Assembly (NCBI GenBank): GCA_025093985.1 | Contig: JACAAK010000010.1 | Span: 335,501-399,500, forward strand | DNA: 64,000 nucleotides | Origin: Calvatia gigantea | Lineage: Eukaryota > Basidiomycota > Agaricomycetes > Agaricales > Lycoperdaceae | Direction of reading: 5' to 3' | Shown: piece by piece, positions 41,997 to 54,705 of the stretch | How positions within the stretch are numbered: the first letter of the stretch is position 1 | How the letters are laid out: the number at the start of each line of letters is the position of its first letter | Made by a program: the position numbers and the translations under genes | Notes under the pieces: generated by a model | What the model saw: the letters and a program-made list of their open reading frames with translations, nothing else | Databases searched by the model: none | What the model was told of the DNA's origin: nothing

Positions 41997-44900
41997 TTAA
42001 CGTTTCATCGATCGAGCGGTTTTATCCCATGCTTCGATATCGGAACCGAAAATCAGTCCTAGTTCAGGGCGGAAGAGATTGATTTTGGTTACACCAAGAT
42101 TCTTTGTAAAGATATCGGCGGGATTGTCTTGTGAAGACACATCACCAATAACAATAATACCCTCCTCAACTAATTCTCGCACATAGTGGTAATGAATATC
42201 CACGTGCTTCGATCGTTTTTCAACAATGGGATTTTCAGTCCAGAATTTGGACCCATCGTTGTCACCGTAGAGAATAGGAGTTGGGTGCTCAATATTGAGC
42301 TCCTCCAGAAGCTGTGACAGCCATTTCACTTGTCGTGAAGCGTCAGACAGTTCTTTATATTCCGCCTCAGTGGACGATAGTGAAACCGTCTTTTGTCGCC
42401 GCGAAGTCCAAGTGACAGCACCGGACGTGATCATACAAACGTTTCCCGAAACAGATCGGCGGGTTTCTGTATCTTGAGCCCAGTCCGAGTCACTGAGACA
42501 TTCCAGCGTCACCGCGGATTTCCCAGTATCGCCTTCATATTTCAATGCATAGTTCCTTGTCATAGACAAGTACTTTAATACATGAATTCCAGTGCGATAG
42601 TGCTCGGGTGCGGGGTTAGCGGCGTGTTGCGCCAGCTTAACTACGGCAAAGGCTATGTCGGGCCTAGTACCGATCATCAAGTACATTAAAGATCCAACCA
42701 ATTGTTGGTACTTTTGACGGAAGGGGTGCGATGCAGTTTCTTTATTCGTTACGAATTGGAAGCCAGCTGGTAATGGTGTTTTGGCCGCGGCGGATTGTGG
42801 AACTTGGAAGCGCTGCAAGATCTTATCCAGGTATTTTACCTGTTGGATGAAGATTTGACGCTTGGAGCGATTCCTCGAGATTTTCATCCCAAGGAATTCT
42901 TCACAAGGACCATGATCTCTGCATTCCCACTTTTTCGTGAACTTTCCCTTCAACTCTTTGAGGAGGGGGGAGTCTTTCTTTCCCAAGAAATTCACGTCAT
43001 CAACGTAGACAATGGCTACTACAAGCTCTTTTGTCCTCGGATGTCTGTGAAAGTATACAGCATAGTCAGATTTGCAGCGGGTAAATCCCAGCTCAATCAT
43101 AGATTGATGCAATTCTTTCCACCACTGGCGACCGGCTTGTTTAAGGCCGTAAATCGCTCGTTTAAGTCTCCATACTTTTCCTTCCTGCCCGGGAAGTCGA
43201 AACCCTTCGGGCTGTTCCATGTATGTATATTTCCTCATCCAGTTTGCCATATAAGTAGGCTGTTTTTACGTCAACGCTATGCATATCCCAATCATGGATT
43301 GCAGCGAGTGCGAAGCTTACGCGCGCAGACTCGTAGCAGACAACTGGTGAGAAAAGCTCGTTGTAGTCAATGCCTTCAATCTGCGAGAACCCTTTCGCAA
43401 CTAAGCGAGCTCGCAGGCGGCCATCAGACTTTTCGAGGAATACCCAACGGTTTTTCACCGTCCTCCTTCCTTTCGGAAGATCTACTAGTTCGTATACCCC
43501 GCGTTTTTTCAACGCATCGAGTTCCTCGATACACGCTGCCATCCATTTTGCCTTGACAGGCTCAGGAAGCTTAAGCATGTCACGGAAAGTTTCAGGCTCT
43601 CCGTGTGCGGTGTTATGTACCGTCTGTATCAAGAAATTGATCAATTTTACTCCTCCCTCAGCGACAAGCCTTTCAATGTCCATGTCATTTACATCATGAG
43701 ATGTTGGATCATTGGTTTCAGGCATAGGTGGCAGTTCCGGACGTGGAGGGAGCTGAAATGGAGGCATATCAAAAGGTTGTGGCGGGTACCGCTCAGCACG
43801 AACCCTTTGCCTCACATATTCAGGATGATTAGTCCTTGCTCTTCGCTCGCGAATAATCTCGTCCGGAGGGGCATTGGCGCGTACGCACTGCCTTTGCCTT
43901 TGCTGCTCTTGTCGGTGAGTCCGATCTATTTCTCTTTCAATCGAAATTGGACGCCTATTTTCTCCGTATGTGTTACCTGGTCTGTTAGGAGGCCTGCCTT
44001 GTCGTTCAGAACGACGCGGCTCTACCTGGTCAGAACCAACAGCGCGACGTTTGGGAACAGGGATTGGGAATTCTTCATTTTCAGTATCCTATACATCTCT
44101 GTCCACATGCCAATTATCACGTAAATCAGGTTCCTCTTCAACGGTCGTTCCACGCGAAGGTGGCGACTCAGGGGGAGGAATCCAAGGTGGCGTATTGCCA
44201 GGTGATGGCCGTCGTGAATTAATGCTGTCTGGCGGAGTAGAATCCCGCCTAGGTAAAGGAGGTGTAGGTGGAGAATATTTCGGTTTAGATGGTGGAGAAA
44301 CTGGGGGTAATATTACTGGCTGATCAGGTGGAGGTGGAACAATTCCAGTGTCATCCGAAGATGGCGGAATAGGTGGTTCATTCTCTAATCCTGGTCTAGG
44401 CAGATTTCTCTCTCCTCTGTGATTAGGCCGGTTACTGCTATCCGGCACTGAATCGGGGCATTTTGGGAAATATCCCTCGTCGAACAAGGCGTTTGGTGAT
44501 ATAAAAATCACATTGCCTGCCGTGTGCCGCATAAAGACGTAATTTTTACTGCCTTTGTATCCAAGAAAGATCATCATCTCGGATTTTGCGGACAATTTGT
44601 TTGGGCGGATCTCATCGGGTAGATATACGTACGCGCCGCATCCAAACACACGGATATGGGACAGATTTGGTTTTTCCCTCGAATAACACTCAAAAGGTGT
44701 CTTCCACTGCAGACGCTGGACTGGTGTGCGATTATATAAATGCACAGCTGTGTTCAACGCAAATTCCCACCACGAGTCAGGTAGACATGCCTGTAGCCTT
44801 ATAGCTTGGGCTTTCTCGTGTAGGGTGTGGTTCAGTCTCTCTGCTCTCCCGTTCTGCTGATGTGCATAGGGAGCAGTGGTCTCGTGGGTAATTCCACGCG

Positions 44901-47823
44901 CCGCGAGTCCTGCCAGTAACCTTTCATTGACATACTCTCCTCCATTATCGGTGCGAAGTCGTTTGACTCGCATTCCGGAGAGGTTCTCTAACGCGCTGAT
45001 TAGCTGAATTAGCTTCTCAGAAGCCTCAGACTTCTTTCGAAGGAGGACTATATGTGCGTGAGAAGAGAAGTCATCAAGGAACATCATTGCCCATTTATAT
45101 TTATGGTAGCTAATGACGGGCAGTTCCAGCAAGTCTGAGTGACATAGCTCAAAGACTGCGGTGGCTCGCTTGGAGTTAATCGGGAAGGGGTTATTATGCA
45201 TTTTCCCCTTGGCACAGCCGTCGCAAATGCCTTTCCGAGTAGATGGCGCGGGAATTGACGCGATGCCCTCAACATGCTTTGGAAGCTCGGAGAGCGCGCG
45301 ATCCGAAGGATGTCCCATTCGACGATGCCAATCGATATAATCAAGTTGGCGTAATGTCAATGCTACTGGGTTCTCCTTGCTATTTTGCAAGACATACATG
45401 TGCACCGTATGTACGTTGTTTTTAAACAAACAATGAGGCCAGGCGGTCAATACTGCTCTTCCTGATTTCTCACGGATGGTGGTCCCTTTAACAGTTGCCT
45501 CTAAAACATAGCCGTTCCGAAGAATCTGGCCTGAGGACATTAACCGTTCTGTGATTTCTTTGATATAAAAGACCGGCGCAATACACGAAGTAGCGCTCCT
45601 GGACTTTCCCTTGTCTGTCACGTCATGCTGGAAAATTACAGACCCTCGTCCTGTCATTTCATAAATCCGGTTGCCAGCGGCTTGTATAAGCCCAAAATGG
45701 CCCATCTTAACCTCTGCGAAATCAGAGAGATAACCGGTGACATGGTACGATGCTCCAGAATCAAGGAGCCAGTCTGCGTTATTCACAGAATGTTTATTCC
45801 CTTCTTCTCGACACTTTTGGCACTGAGACAAATCACAAATGTGATATGTGATGATCTGATTAAGATCCTCGTGCTCTTCGTGGAGTTCTGACCTTAACTT
45901 GTCTGAATACTCGTGATTATTCACGGTATATGTAGCGTTCATCTTACTTTCCAGCTTAGATAAACCAGCGGAATAAGCAGAAGGGGAAACGCCTTGGGCG
46001 CACTTCCAGCATACATTGCAGTTTATGAAATCTGTACAGCGGTGTCTACGACAAGTTCCTACAGGAGGTGGACGACGTGCTACATCTGCATAGGTGCCCC
46101 GCTCTCTTCGGCAGCCACCTGGTCGTCCCAACTCAACCTCGGAATCTCCAGGGCATCCCGCTCCGAGGCGGACAGACCCTGTGTCTGTATCGTTCCGTCC
46201 CATCCGTTGATGGGGCTGCACATCATCTTCTGCATCAGAACAAGAATAATAGTCAGTTGAAGGTACTGACCCGTACCCTCCGTCGGAACCGTAGTCGGTG
46301 TCCGAGTCGTTGTCATCTAAGACCGACTCAAGGACAGACTCGATCTCCTTCGGTGCCTGCTTCTTCTTGAGCGGCTTGGGCCTCTTGATAATCGCCGGCT
46401 TGCTGTACACAGGGGCCGGCCACGCGATTTCGTCTTCCTCCCTTGTGACGGTGGATGGAGTATTCTCTACATCCATTTCGTCGAAACGCTTCCACATCTC
46501 CTCCGAACTCTCGCCCGATGAAGAAGTTGATTTGAGACGTTCGTCCCACTTCTTTAATGCGGTAACCTTGGCTTTCACTGAAGGTTTGCGACGAGCTTCG
46601 GGCTCGGGCACAGTGATGCGCGACGCGAGCGGAGTGGCATTGCTGCCAGTGGCAGCGGAGGCAACGGGAGGTGTCTTGGCTCGACGCGTTGCTTCCACAA
46701 GGGAACGAGTGGATGGTGGCGGCACAGTTTGTGCCTGCGACACGAAGTCCACGTCCTGAATATATCCGGAAGAGGTGGCAGCGTTGCCTTGCGCACCTCC
46801 CTCCTTTCCCTTTCCCTTTCCTTTTCCTCTAGGGTGCCATCGGCGTTTCTTCTCGCCATCGCCTTCTCCTCCAGGTGGCTTTTGCTGTTGCTGCTGCTGC
46901 TGCTGCTGGGGCTGCTGCTGGGGCTTTTTAGACCCCGAAGGCTGCTGCTTCCCTTGCTGCTGGCGCTGCTGCTGTTGCTGCTGCCCACCTCCCTGTCGTG
47001 GAGTAAAGCGCGCTCGTTGCGCGTGGGCGGTCTGGTTGGAGGCGTAAGCGGCAATGATGCCGCTTCGGGCTTTATCCCATGTCAACTCGTGGAGTGACGT
47101 GTTCGAGGTGAGGAGCGTCTGAGCTACATGGCTCAAAGATGGGTGGAGAGAGTGGAGGAGGATCATCGTCTCGATCTCCGGGGCGATGCCACTATCCATG
47201 GCGTCAAGCTGCCCGAAGATCTGCTGGAGCTCGCTCATCTTGAGCGAGGGATCACCGCCGAGAGGGAGCTCAAACGTTATAGCACGAATGAACTCATTAT
47301 AGACCTGAGCTGGTCCAGGAAGGCCGTATTGGCCCTGCAACTGAGACCAGAGAGCACGAGCATCCCAGGCGGAATGCTTGAGCATGCTGTTGGGGAGAGT
47401 TGCCTCAATCAACCCAAGAGCTCGCATCCGGAGATTGTTGGCCATACCAACACTGCGGCGCTCCTCAGCAGTCGCAGGAATTGGAGTTCCTGGTCGTGCG
47501 GGACGTGCCGGCGAAGTGCTAGTCGCCGGGGTAGCAGAATGCTCAGGTCCATAAGCCTGCTCATACTGGACGGGTTCGTCCATAGCTCCAGAGAAATCCC
47601 ATCCGGTCCAGGAGCAGTCGTTCAAGGAAATGCACATAAGTGCAGACCGAAGGCGAAGCGACCAGATAGTGTAGTTACCTGTCCCCGTGAGGACAGGAAG
47701 CTGTCCGCTAGGAGTTTGAACAAAACCCGGCGTAGCGGCTGCCGGTTTAGACATATCTAAGATAGGGTAAACACGCGTTAGCATCATGTAGGACTGCAGT
47801 GCGTGATGCACGCGTCGCAACAT
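41997..47823 (-). pseudogene. Copia gag-pol polyprotein, interrupted by a stop and a frameshift
   Basis: The order is gag (from 47823), a Cys/His-rich segment (CRRHRCTDF, then CNVCWKC), aspartic protease (DWLLDSGASYHVTG), integrase with an HHCC zinc region (HRRMGHPSD, CDGCAKGK) and catalytic core (LRTDNGGEYV, HQQNGRAERLN), reverse transcriptase (DVKTAYLYGKL, then YVDD) and RNase H (TEAEYKELSDA, DNPADIFTKNL). Integrase before reverse transcriptase defines Ty1/Copia. Two lesions are seen: an in-frame TAG at 44089-44091 between integrase and reverse transcriptase, and a 4-bp tandem duplication (ACAT on the minus strand, about 43219-43227) in the reverse transcriptase. Gag contains Gln-rich and Lys/Gly-rich runs near 46900 and 46810. 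Confidence 0.9.
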
Positions 47824-47938
47824 GGGGCAGACTCAGGGATCAAATGGACCAAAGGGCCACCGTCTCCCAGGTTGCATACGACCGTAGCCTCCTACACTCT
47901 ACCAGCGTTGCAAACATGGTCTGAGTGAGCGGCGGTCG

Positions 47939-47950
47939 GGGCCCATAACC
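47939..47950 (-). other. Copia primer-binding segment, matches half-tRNA iMet
   Basis: Directly inside the 5' LTR, the minus strand reads GGTTATGGGCCC. Its complement GGGCCCATAACC resembles the anticodon arm of initiator tRNA-Met with the CAU anticodon. Copia-type elements are known to prime from a cut initiator-tRNA fragment rather than the tRNA 3' end. The same segment follows the LTR of the plus-strand relic at 39029. Confidence 0.6.
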
Positions 47951-48358
47951 TGTTAAGACGAGTACACCACGGTAGCTTGCGCTAGTGGCGGAGGGGAGTC
48001 GTACTCACTGGGTTTATTGAGATGGTAGTTATAGACGGTTGCTAGTGGATATCTTAGAGGAATGATGGGCAGAGAATAGACTGAATTGTCTAAGGAATAT
48101 ACGCATACTACATAGGTCTTATATATCTAATGTCTCTGGTCTGTGCGCTGTTCTACCTAATACAGGTGAGGTCTTATCTGCCAGTAGCATATACAGAGCA
48201 TACTGCGTACATTGTTCTATTTAATAGACCATGACCAGCAACCTAGAGTGCGGTCTAGTACATTGTTCGTTATCTCTCTTCAAGAGTGAAGTACTCAAGA
48301 ACCCGTTTCAGCTATAAATAGACTGAACCAACGTAGTGGTACGGATCGAGATTCAACA
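47951..48358 (-). repeat. 5' LTR of the minus-strand Copia element
   Basis: 408 bp, the partner of 41564-41971. On the minus strand it starts TGTTGAATCTCGATCCG and ends GTACTCGTCTTAACA. It contains a TATA-like ATTAGATATATAAGACC segment that could start transcription. Confidence 0.92.
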
Positions 48359-50637
48359 CATGGACTATTGGAGAAAATGCGCCAGCTATGACTCAGGAAG
48401 CTTGACAACTGAAGCAGCAGCAAGTGTTAGCTCTTCGCTCCGAACACATTGTCGGTCTGCTACAACTTATGTGAACCACGGAGACCACTTTCTCCTAGGT
48501 GGATCAGTTTGCACCCCTAGTAGTCAACTAACCACGGCTGCACTGACTAATGCTATCCCTGCGGAGTGTTTTACGTCCCTCCGGATGCGCTCAGAGTAGT
48601 ACACAATGACGATGAACCACCCAGGTAATACCAGCCGGAATTTCCGGCTCGAAAGCAAAGAGGAAGACAGATGACTTGGACGAAACGACCTGGACAAACA
48701 ACAAGCCGAGCATTCCAAATTCAGAAGGCCGGGGGAAGGTGTTGTGAGAGACCTCCACTCTGTTGTTCGAACCCCCCCAGCCCCCTCCCAATCAAATGCT
48801 GCAAGTTCGTGATCCCGACGAGCTAACTAAAGTTGGAAGAGAATAACATTGAATGCAATTACCTCTCCGTGTAGCATCTTCCTCTATGTTATCAAGATTC
48901 GAGCTTTTCCGTAGTCATTGGAGAAATAAAATGATACATTCCTCACTCCAGCAAGGATGCGTAGTGTATGTCGTAACCATCAAGGAGTACATATGTGACC
49001 CCTGGTTCGGCAATAACCCCGACCATCTTCCAAACGTGGTCACTGGTGTGATGTAGCTCACCACAAGCTAGATATCTCTCGAACTCCGGACTTTCCGCGC
49101 ACCAAACCTGCCAGATTAAAATACATACTGATTGAGCTATGCAAGGGGATGGTTAAGGGCGAAATTAATTCACTTATAGAATCATGCCCTGCAGCGCGTT
49201 AATTCCTAGCAAGCTCACCCAAAGTGGCCTTAGCTGCGGAACAGAGAAGGCCGCTTCCCATGAGGCCAATGTGATTGGGGTGGCGTTGTGTCAGCTGCCC
49301 CGAGGAATACAACGAAAAGCGAAACGATCGCCGACCACCCACACCCGTACACAGTCCAACAGCGATCAAGGTATGGAACAACTGGCCACTTTACGGCTAC
49401 CATGAGAGAGAGAGAAAACCAATACCAAAACAACCAGCGTAACCCAGATCATCACCCGATGAGGTTCGTGACGGTGGAGCCCCCTCTGGCCGGCACCCGT
49501 GAGGAGTAGGGTGCTGGCGCAGATACAACGCAAGTCACTCGTGCGCGCTGTTAAGAGACGTTTCGCAAAAGTTACTCAAGGGCTGCGCAAAGGTCAGCAG
49601 AAGCTCTCTGACTGTGCTACACTATATCACAGGGAGGGCTACCACACAGAAGCAGAACTGTCGCCATCCTAACTGTTTGGAACTACAAAACATGGAAATG
49701 ACCATCAATTGTTCGCGATAATGATCCAAGGTCCGGCTGCACAGGTAACGGACATAACACGGACCTGTCTTGAACGCGTCTGAGGAGCCCAGGCTCAAGA
49801 ATTCAAATCAAGCGTGCACTGAAAAATGGTCAACAGAGGGAACTTCGTGATACCAACGTAGAAGGACGGTAGACCCGGATTGATTTCTAGCACAAAATCG
49901 GCTAGATAAGGGTTATTTTGGAGTTGTGTTGTGAAGATAATATCCCCCCGCACTGGAACTCTTCAGACTTTTTCAAGCTCAGGAAATTCCTCACTTGAGT
50001 TTACTAGTTAATTTTGGGGGCGCAAAAACGAGGCACAACTTGCTTTGTGGGAGCGTCTAGCCACTTATATACCTGAGCTTAGTTTCGTAGGCGAAAGTAG
50101 TGCAGGTATGAGGAGACGATGAGATCAGAAACAAATGAATCCTATTAGGTAGGTCACCTCAAGCTAGAGAATCAGAGAAAGAAATGGAAACCTAACGTTT
50201 ACCGTGATGACCATGGTTTTATATTTACAAAAAGACAAGTCAGGAGGATGCTTAATGAAACTACTTCCTGGACTACGAAATAGCCAAGGGAGAACTCTAA
50301 GGGATATACCTGAGAAGCGGAACAAAAAGAGGTACGAGTTAGTGCAAAATGGCACAAACCCCTCCGATGAACCTCAACTACTATGCCAGCCAGGGTGACG
50401 CCCTAGATCTCAGGCCTCGGGGATGGACCGACTGCATTCCACTTCGAGCTTACCCCCTGTTCAATTGTCTGATCGAGGCCCGCGGGTGCATGCCCGGCAA
50501 TTGTGTGAGGTTATTGTATCGTAAAAACATGGACCAGAAAAATAAGAAACAAGGGAAAAAAGCCTGATAGATTCATTGGGGGGGGGAAGGCGTATGTCCT
50601 GGGTGCGCAAGTGTTGTCCGGGAGTAGCTGGGTGACG
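48359..50637. other. Block B 3' flank, repeat-derived, no intact gene
   Basis: The stretch 48832-49440 is a diverged copy of 24662-25200. The remainder (48359-48830 and 49500-50637) shows no convincing gene. Poly-G at 50579-50586 and short frames near 50200-50560 are not informative. A tRNA-like segment lies at 49079-49144. Confidence 0.4.
49079..49144 (-). ncRNA. tRNA-like segment (degenerate tRNA or SINE head)
   Basis: On the minus strand the segment reads from TGCATAGCTCAATCAGTA, which resembles an A box with D-arm, to CCGGAGTTCGAGAG, which resembles a B box. Spacing is about that of a tRNA. Paired stems are poor, so a working tRNA is unlikely. The homologous sequence of block A (about 24905-24920) lacks these roughly 65 bp, which suggests an insertion. 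Confidence 0.3.
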
Positions 50638-52977
50638 TTAGTTGGACGGGAAAATATTCCCAGCAAAACCTGTGACAGCCCGCGACAAATTGTCATGGAG
50701 CCCGTGAGACGCGTTCACCGGAGACTGTTAGAAATTGGCGTAGAAGCTCAGTGACAAAATCAAACATGGGTTACCGGATATCTACATACCTCGCTACGAC
50801 GAAAGAAAACCTCGTCCTCCCACTCGTCATGTTTTTGGCCTTCCGTTACATTCGCGGCTAGGAGTGGCCTCGTCTCTGTTGGGTCAAAATCGCGTGCCTG
50901 TCCCTTTGCCATGATTAAAACGGTGGTGATGATGGCCAAGGAAGCGAGGTTGATGAGTGTCATCGGCATTAAGAACCCGATATGCACGAACTTTGCGAAC
51001 CAACCAATGACCTGGTAGGTTGCTGTCCCTTTCACAGTGCGAATACACGACGTTGGAGGCTCCTCAACCGTCGAATAAATCAGTCGAATATATGCAGTCT
51101 GTGAGACGCCGTTCAGGTACAGAATGAAAGAAATAATCCCGTAGACATACTATGTACTCCAGCATGCCTTGGATCATCGCCCCGTACAACCGTAGATGAT
51201 CGGGTGTTCGCCCATAAGGCTGTAGCTCAAAGGACTTGACCGCGAAGGTGATGACAGACTCGGCGACCACATTAGCCTCCCAGTTCTGAGACTCGTGGAC
51301 GACGCCCCCTAATGCGACAAGTGCGTGTTCCACCAATTGGGGATATACAATAGGGGCAATCGAAGTCGGCTCTTTCAGGGAGAAGATGTCGGATTGCGAC
51401 TGGTATGTGACTGGGAATACTGCAGGTTTTATCGGGGAGATGGTGCAGGTGATGTTCCCGATGGGATTCGTGTAGTTTGCCCGTCCGCGCAGATAGACAT
51501 AATAGGATTGTTCTTGCTGCGAATCCGGTGGTGACTTGCACGCCCAGTAGCCCAAGCCGTTCTCGGCATTTACTGAGACGAAGGTGAGAACGTTGTTGCT
51601 GTTAAGGACATCAGCTTGACCATCGCAGGTCCCATTGTACTGGAGCGCAAGTGTCGTCGGTTCCTCGAGTCTTCCAAACTTGATAGGGCTTTTCGTGTCG
51701 TAGATACAGGTGACATTGCTGTCGAGACCTTGAAGGCCGAGAGTGTAGTTGTATGAAAACATTGCTGCTCTCGCTTGAGGGTCCGAGATCCGAGAAGTAC
51801 GGATCGTGTCGAAGGCAGGGACACCATTCGGACCCATCGGCAAGGTGCCTCGGAGGGGTCCCAAGAAGCGTAAGCCATTCTGGTTGCCAAGCTGGCTGAA
51901 AGTGAGGCTCTGTGAGTTGTCTTCCAGGAGCGAAAGTATCTGCAAAAAGACAGGATTAGCCCCTTGAGATGAATTGAATCATTTGACCAAATTCCCCACT
52001 GACATTACTGCGACCAGATTCCAGAATATCCACCAACTGATTCTGACCTAGACAGCTCGTGTACGGGACACCTTTATGGGTCTGCGGTAGACATGTGTTC
52101 AGGATCAGCCAACGTTGGGGTTGTGCAGACATCCAGCTCACCTGCCAGTCACAGTTATTGGATAGCGGATTCGCATCGAGGAATTGGACGCATTCACTGT
52201 CAGTTGATGAGAAGTCCAATTCAGTTCCGGTGAGTGCGACCGTTTTATTGAATGGGACGGGGCCCAGGAGACTTGTAGTGCCTGACGGGACAAAAGCAAA
52301 GGCACCAATGCAAGACCCGACCAGGAGTATTAACAACCACCTGTTTCGCCCGAGAACAACCTTCAGATCTTTCAGACCCCACGGCCAGCTTTGGTACCTG
52401 AATGCTGATAGCAGCGAGACGTGGAAGACAGTAACCTCGCCAGTGACTGCCAGCCACTCCTGGGCGAGACGGATGATGGAGAGGGAGAAGAGGATGGCGA
52501 TCACGAGGCGAACGAGGTTGCCAACCAGAGTGACCAAGAAGTTGGTACTGTGAGGGTGGTCCACCACTGCCCTTGCGAAGTGATCGCTCATCTGGATGCC
52601 TTTCACATGGAACGCCACGCCCCAGAATATCCAAGGCCATAACAGCATGACGATGATACCAGCCAATAAGAGGATGTCATAGGTCCGACGGTCGATGGGG
52701 GAAACGAAATTATCATACATCCGACCGTCAGCGCGGGAGGATACATGTGCTGGCCCCAACGCTAAAGCACGTAAGTAGGGCCATCGGTGTCGAAGACTTT
52801 AAGCCTACCGGGCTGTGAAGTAGGGGCTCCAACCTTGTTATCGTATTCTGACAGACTGTCCCGAAAAACCCGGTTAGCAGGTACTGGAGAGTCTCCTTTC
52901 GTTCCAGCCCCGAAGGGTCCTGGTCCGCCGGGGGTAAGTGAAGTCGGCAGATTGTGAAGCTGCAGGTTGGGGTCCAT
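50638..52977 (-). CDS. Unrecognised multi-pass membrane protein, block B copy
   Basis: The start is ATG 52977 (MDPNLQLHNLP). A first intron (GTAGGC...CCAG) removes about 52812-52758. Membrane segments lie at ILLLAGIIVMLLWPWIFWGV, VTLVGNLVRLVIAILFSLSI, WLLILLVGSCIGAFAFV and FLMPMTLINLASLAIITTVL. A long loop between the third and fourth holds many N-glycosylation sequons (NKT, NYT, NVT, NGT, NIT) and paired cysteines, so it is probably outside the cell or in the lumen. Near the C-terminus is FDPTETRPLLAANV. The last exon, after an intron of about 65 nt, ends NLSRAVTGFAGNIFPSN with a stop at 50638-50640. The N-terminus carries a small internal repeat (DGRMYDNF / DRRTYDIL). I do not know the family. 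Paralogues are the dead copy in block A and the copy in block C. Confidence 0.75.
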
Positions 52978-54705
52978 TGCGAGGAATTTCGCAGAGTATT
53001 ATCACTGACTGCAGTGAAAATGGGGACACAGTTGGGAGTGGCACATGCTGGGTTTATAAGTGAGCCACTTCTGGCGAGTTTGACTCGTCAAAGAAAACAA
53101 TGATCTGCATTTGCACAGTACCATGCGCGAGGGGGGCATGGGCAGGTGTACCTGGAAGCGCTGAGACAATTAGGGGCCTGTCAGTCAAACTCATCGGACA
53201 TGAAGATTCTGCGTCAAGAGTCCCACTTTAGAAATAAACAAAGCTTCATTGCGCTGGCAAGTCGATGCGGCTGCGGTCACATTGATATCATTTTGAATTC
53301 TTAATACAGTATGTAGTAATCTTCGATATGACATACTTGACACCTTTTGGTCAAACTTTATTGAAGAGTGGCTTAGCCCATCTCCTTGTTCGTGTTTTAA
53401 ATAGGAGAGTATACTATTCCTTCTGCTTCCGTTCAGATCCCACCCATATGTTGGGAAATTCCGTAATCGGGATTACGACCACTGTCGGATACACAATTAC
53501 TGGACGGAGTTTTATGTCTGAGGTTCACCGTACACAGGGAGAGATCTGAGCTCAATCTGGGCGAAGGGGTATCGCCCGACGAATAAACAGGAGCCGGACT
53601 ATCAGCCTGCCGTCAAGCCCCGGGTTATGGGTAGGCGGTTGTCGCAGTGCTGGATCTTCGAGGTTCTTCGGATGTGGTGGGGGGCAGTCTGGAAAACCAC
53701 GAACATGCAAATCTACTATATTTGGAAAACAAGAAGGTGGTTGAACAGCTTGGGGTTCTCGGAATGGACAATCGAGAAAGTGACGATTGCTTACCGTCCA
53801 TCCGAAGCGCTATAAGGGTGCCTTTGAGCACGGAAGCTCTGGGTTATCCACCTCACACGTAAGATCGGCCGTAGTTCATTGCCGGGTTTCCACATTAATC
53901 GCTACTGCGTACTGAGCGCTGAGCTAGTTGCATTTGGACCCCTTTCTGGAATGGCGTGGTCACATGTCCCTCTATGATAACGATGATGAGCTCTATGTGT
54001 CCCTATACAATATTTTCGGGCTACAACGTGGACTCTGGTCAGCTCCGGCCACAGCGTTTGGATCCATCAACATCAGACCCTTCTGTTGGGGATCTGTTTC
54101 AATGAAAAGCATTGAAATCACTAAGATCGATGGATGAAGCCCGCGGTCTAGCCCTCGGGCCTAGTGTCGTTAGGGTTGCTCAGCTGAGGAATTGGGCAAC
54201 TTAGTGTTTTGTGATAGGCAATCTGATCTCAGGCTCTTTGCCGGATGGGTGTGTTAGTCACTGGAGGGGACATGCCGGCCATTGAATGCTAAGCGCTAAG
54301 GGCTTCGGATTCGGTGAGTTTAAGTGGTTCACGCCTCTCGAGATAACATTCAACTCGCAACGTCTCCCGGTCCCTACACAGGGTGTATTAAAGGTAAGAA
54401 CCCTTCGACAAGTCACTCACCGATGACAGCTGGAATGACTGCATTTAAAAAGGAACAAGAGGCGCTTCTCAATGCGAGGACGGTTTGTAGGCTTTAGAAT
54501 TGGGGGAGTCGGAGTCCCCACTATCGTGCTCAAGAGGAGGCTGTGAGCGGTTAGCCTTGAAGCATGGGAACCTCGCCTCACCAGAGCAATTTTCATACTG
54601 TGCACTTGAGGTGATGGGCTCGTGACGTTCTGGTGCCGAAGACGTTGACAATTCCTGTGGGGATAAAAGTCGGTACCTGCTTTGACAAAACTTACCGTGC
54701 TCGTC
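52978..54705. other. Block B divergent intergenic region
   Basis: It lies between the membrane gene (minus) and the GH5-like gene (plus) and should hold both promoters. The segment 53400-53550 copies 29380-29540 and 30730-30850 of block A. The segment 53900-54640 is a decayed version of 31300-31800. The GH5-like core promoter may include GGGGATAAAAG near 54658, which is also present at 31860. Confidence 0.45.

Larger units (their letters stand above)
41564..48358 (-). mobile_element. Nearly complete Ty1/Copia retrotransposon with lesions
   Basis: A 6.8-kb LTR element read on the minus strand: 5' LTR 47951-48358, primer-binding segment 47939-47950, one gag-pol frame from 47823 to 41997, purine tract, and 3' LTR 41564-41971. 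Near-identical LTRs indicate a recent insertion. The bases outside the LTRs differ (GTAGA before, CATGG after), so no target duplication is visible. The frame carries an in-frame stop and a frameshift, so this copy is probably non-autonomous. Confidence 0.92.

Noticed and set aside
43370..44323. Several plus-strand frames opposite the Copia reverse transcriptase and integrase.
   Set aside because: They are antisense to a clear gag-pol frame on the minus strand.
46729..47097. Plus-strand frames rich in Leu and Cys runs.
   Set aside because: They are antisense shadows of the Gln-rich part of the Copia gag.
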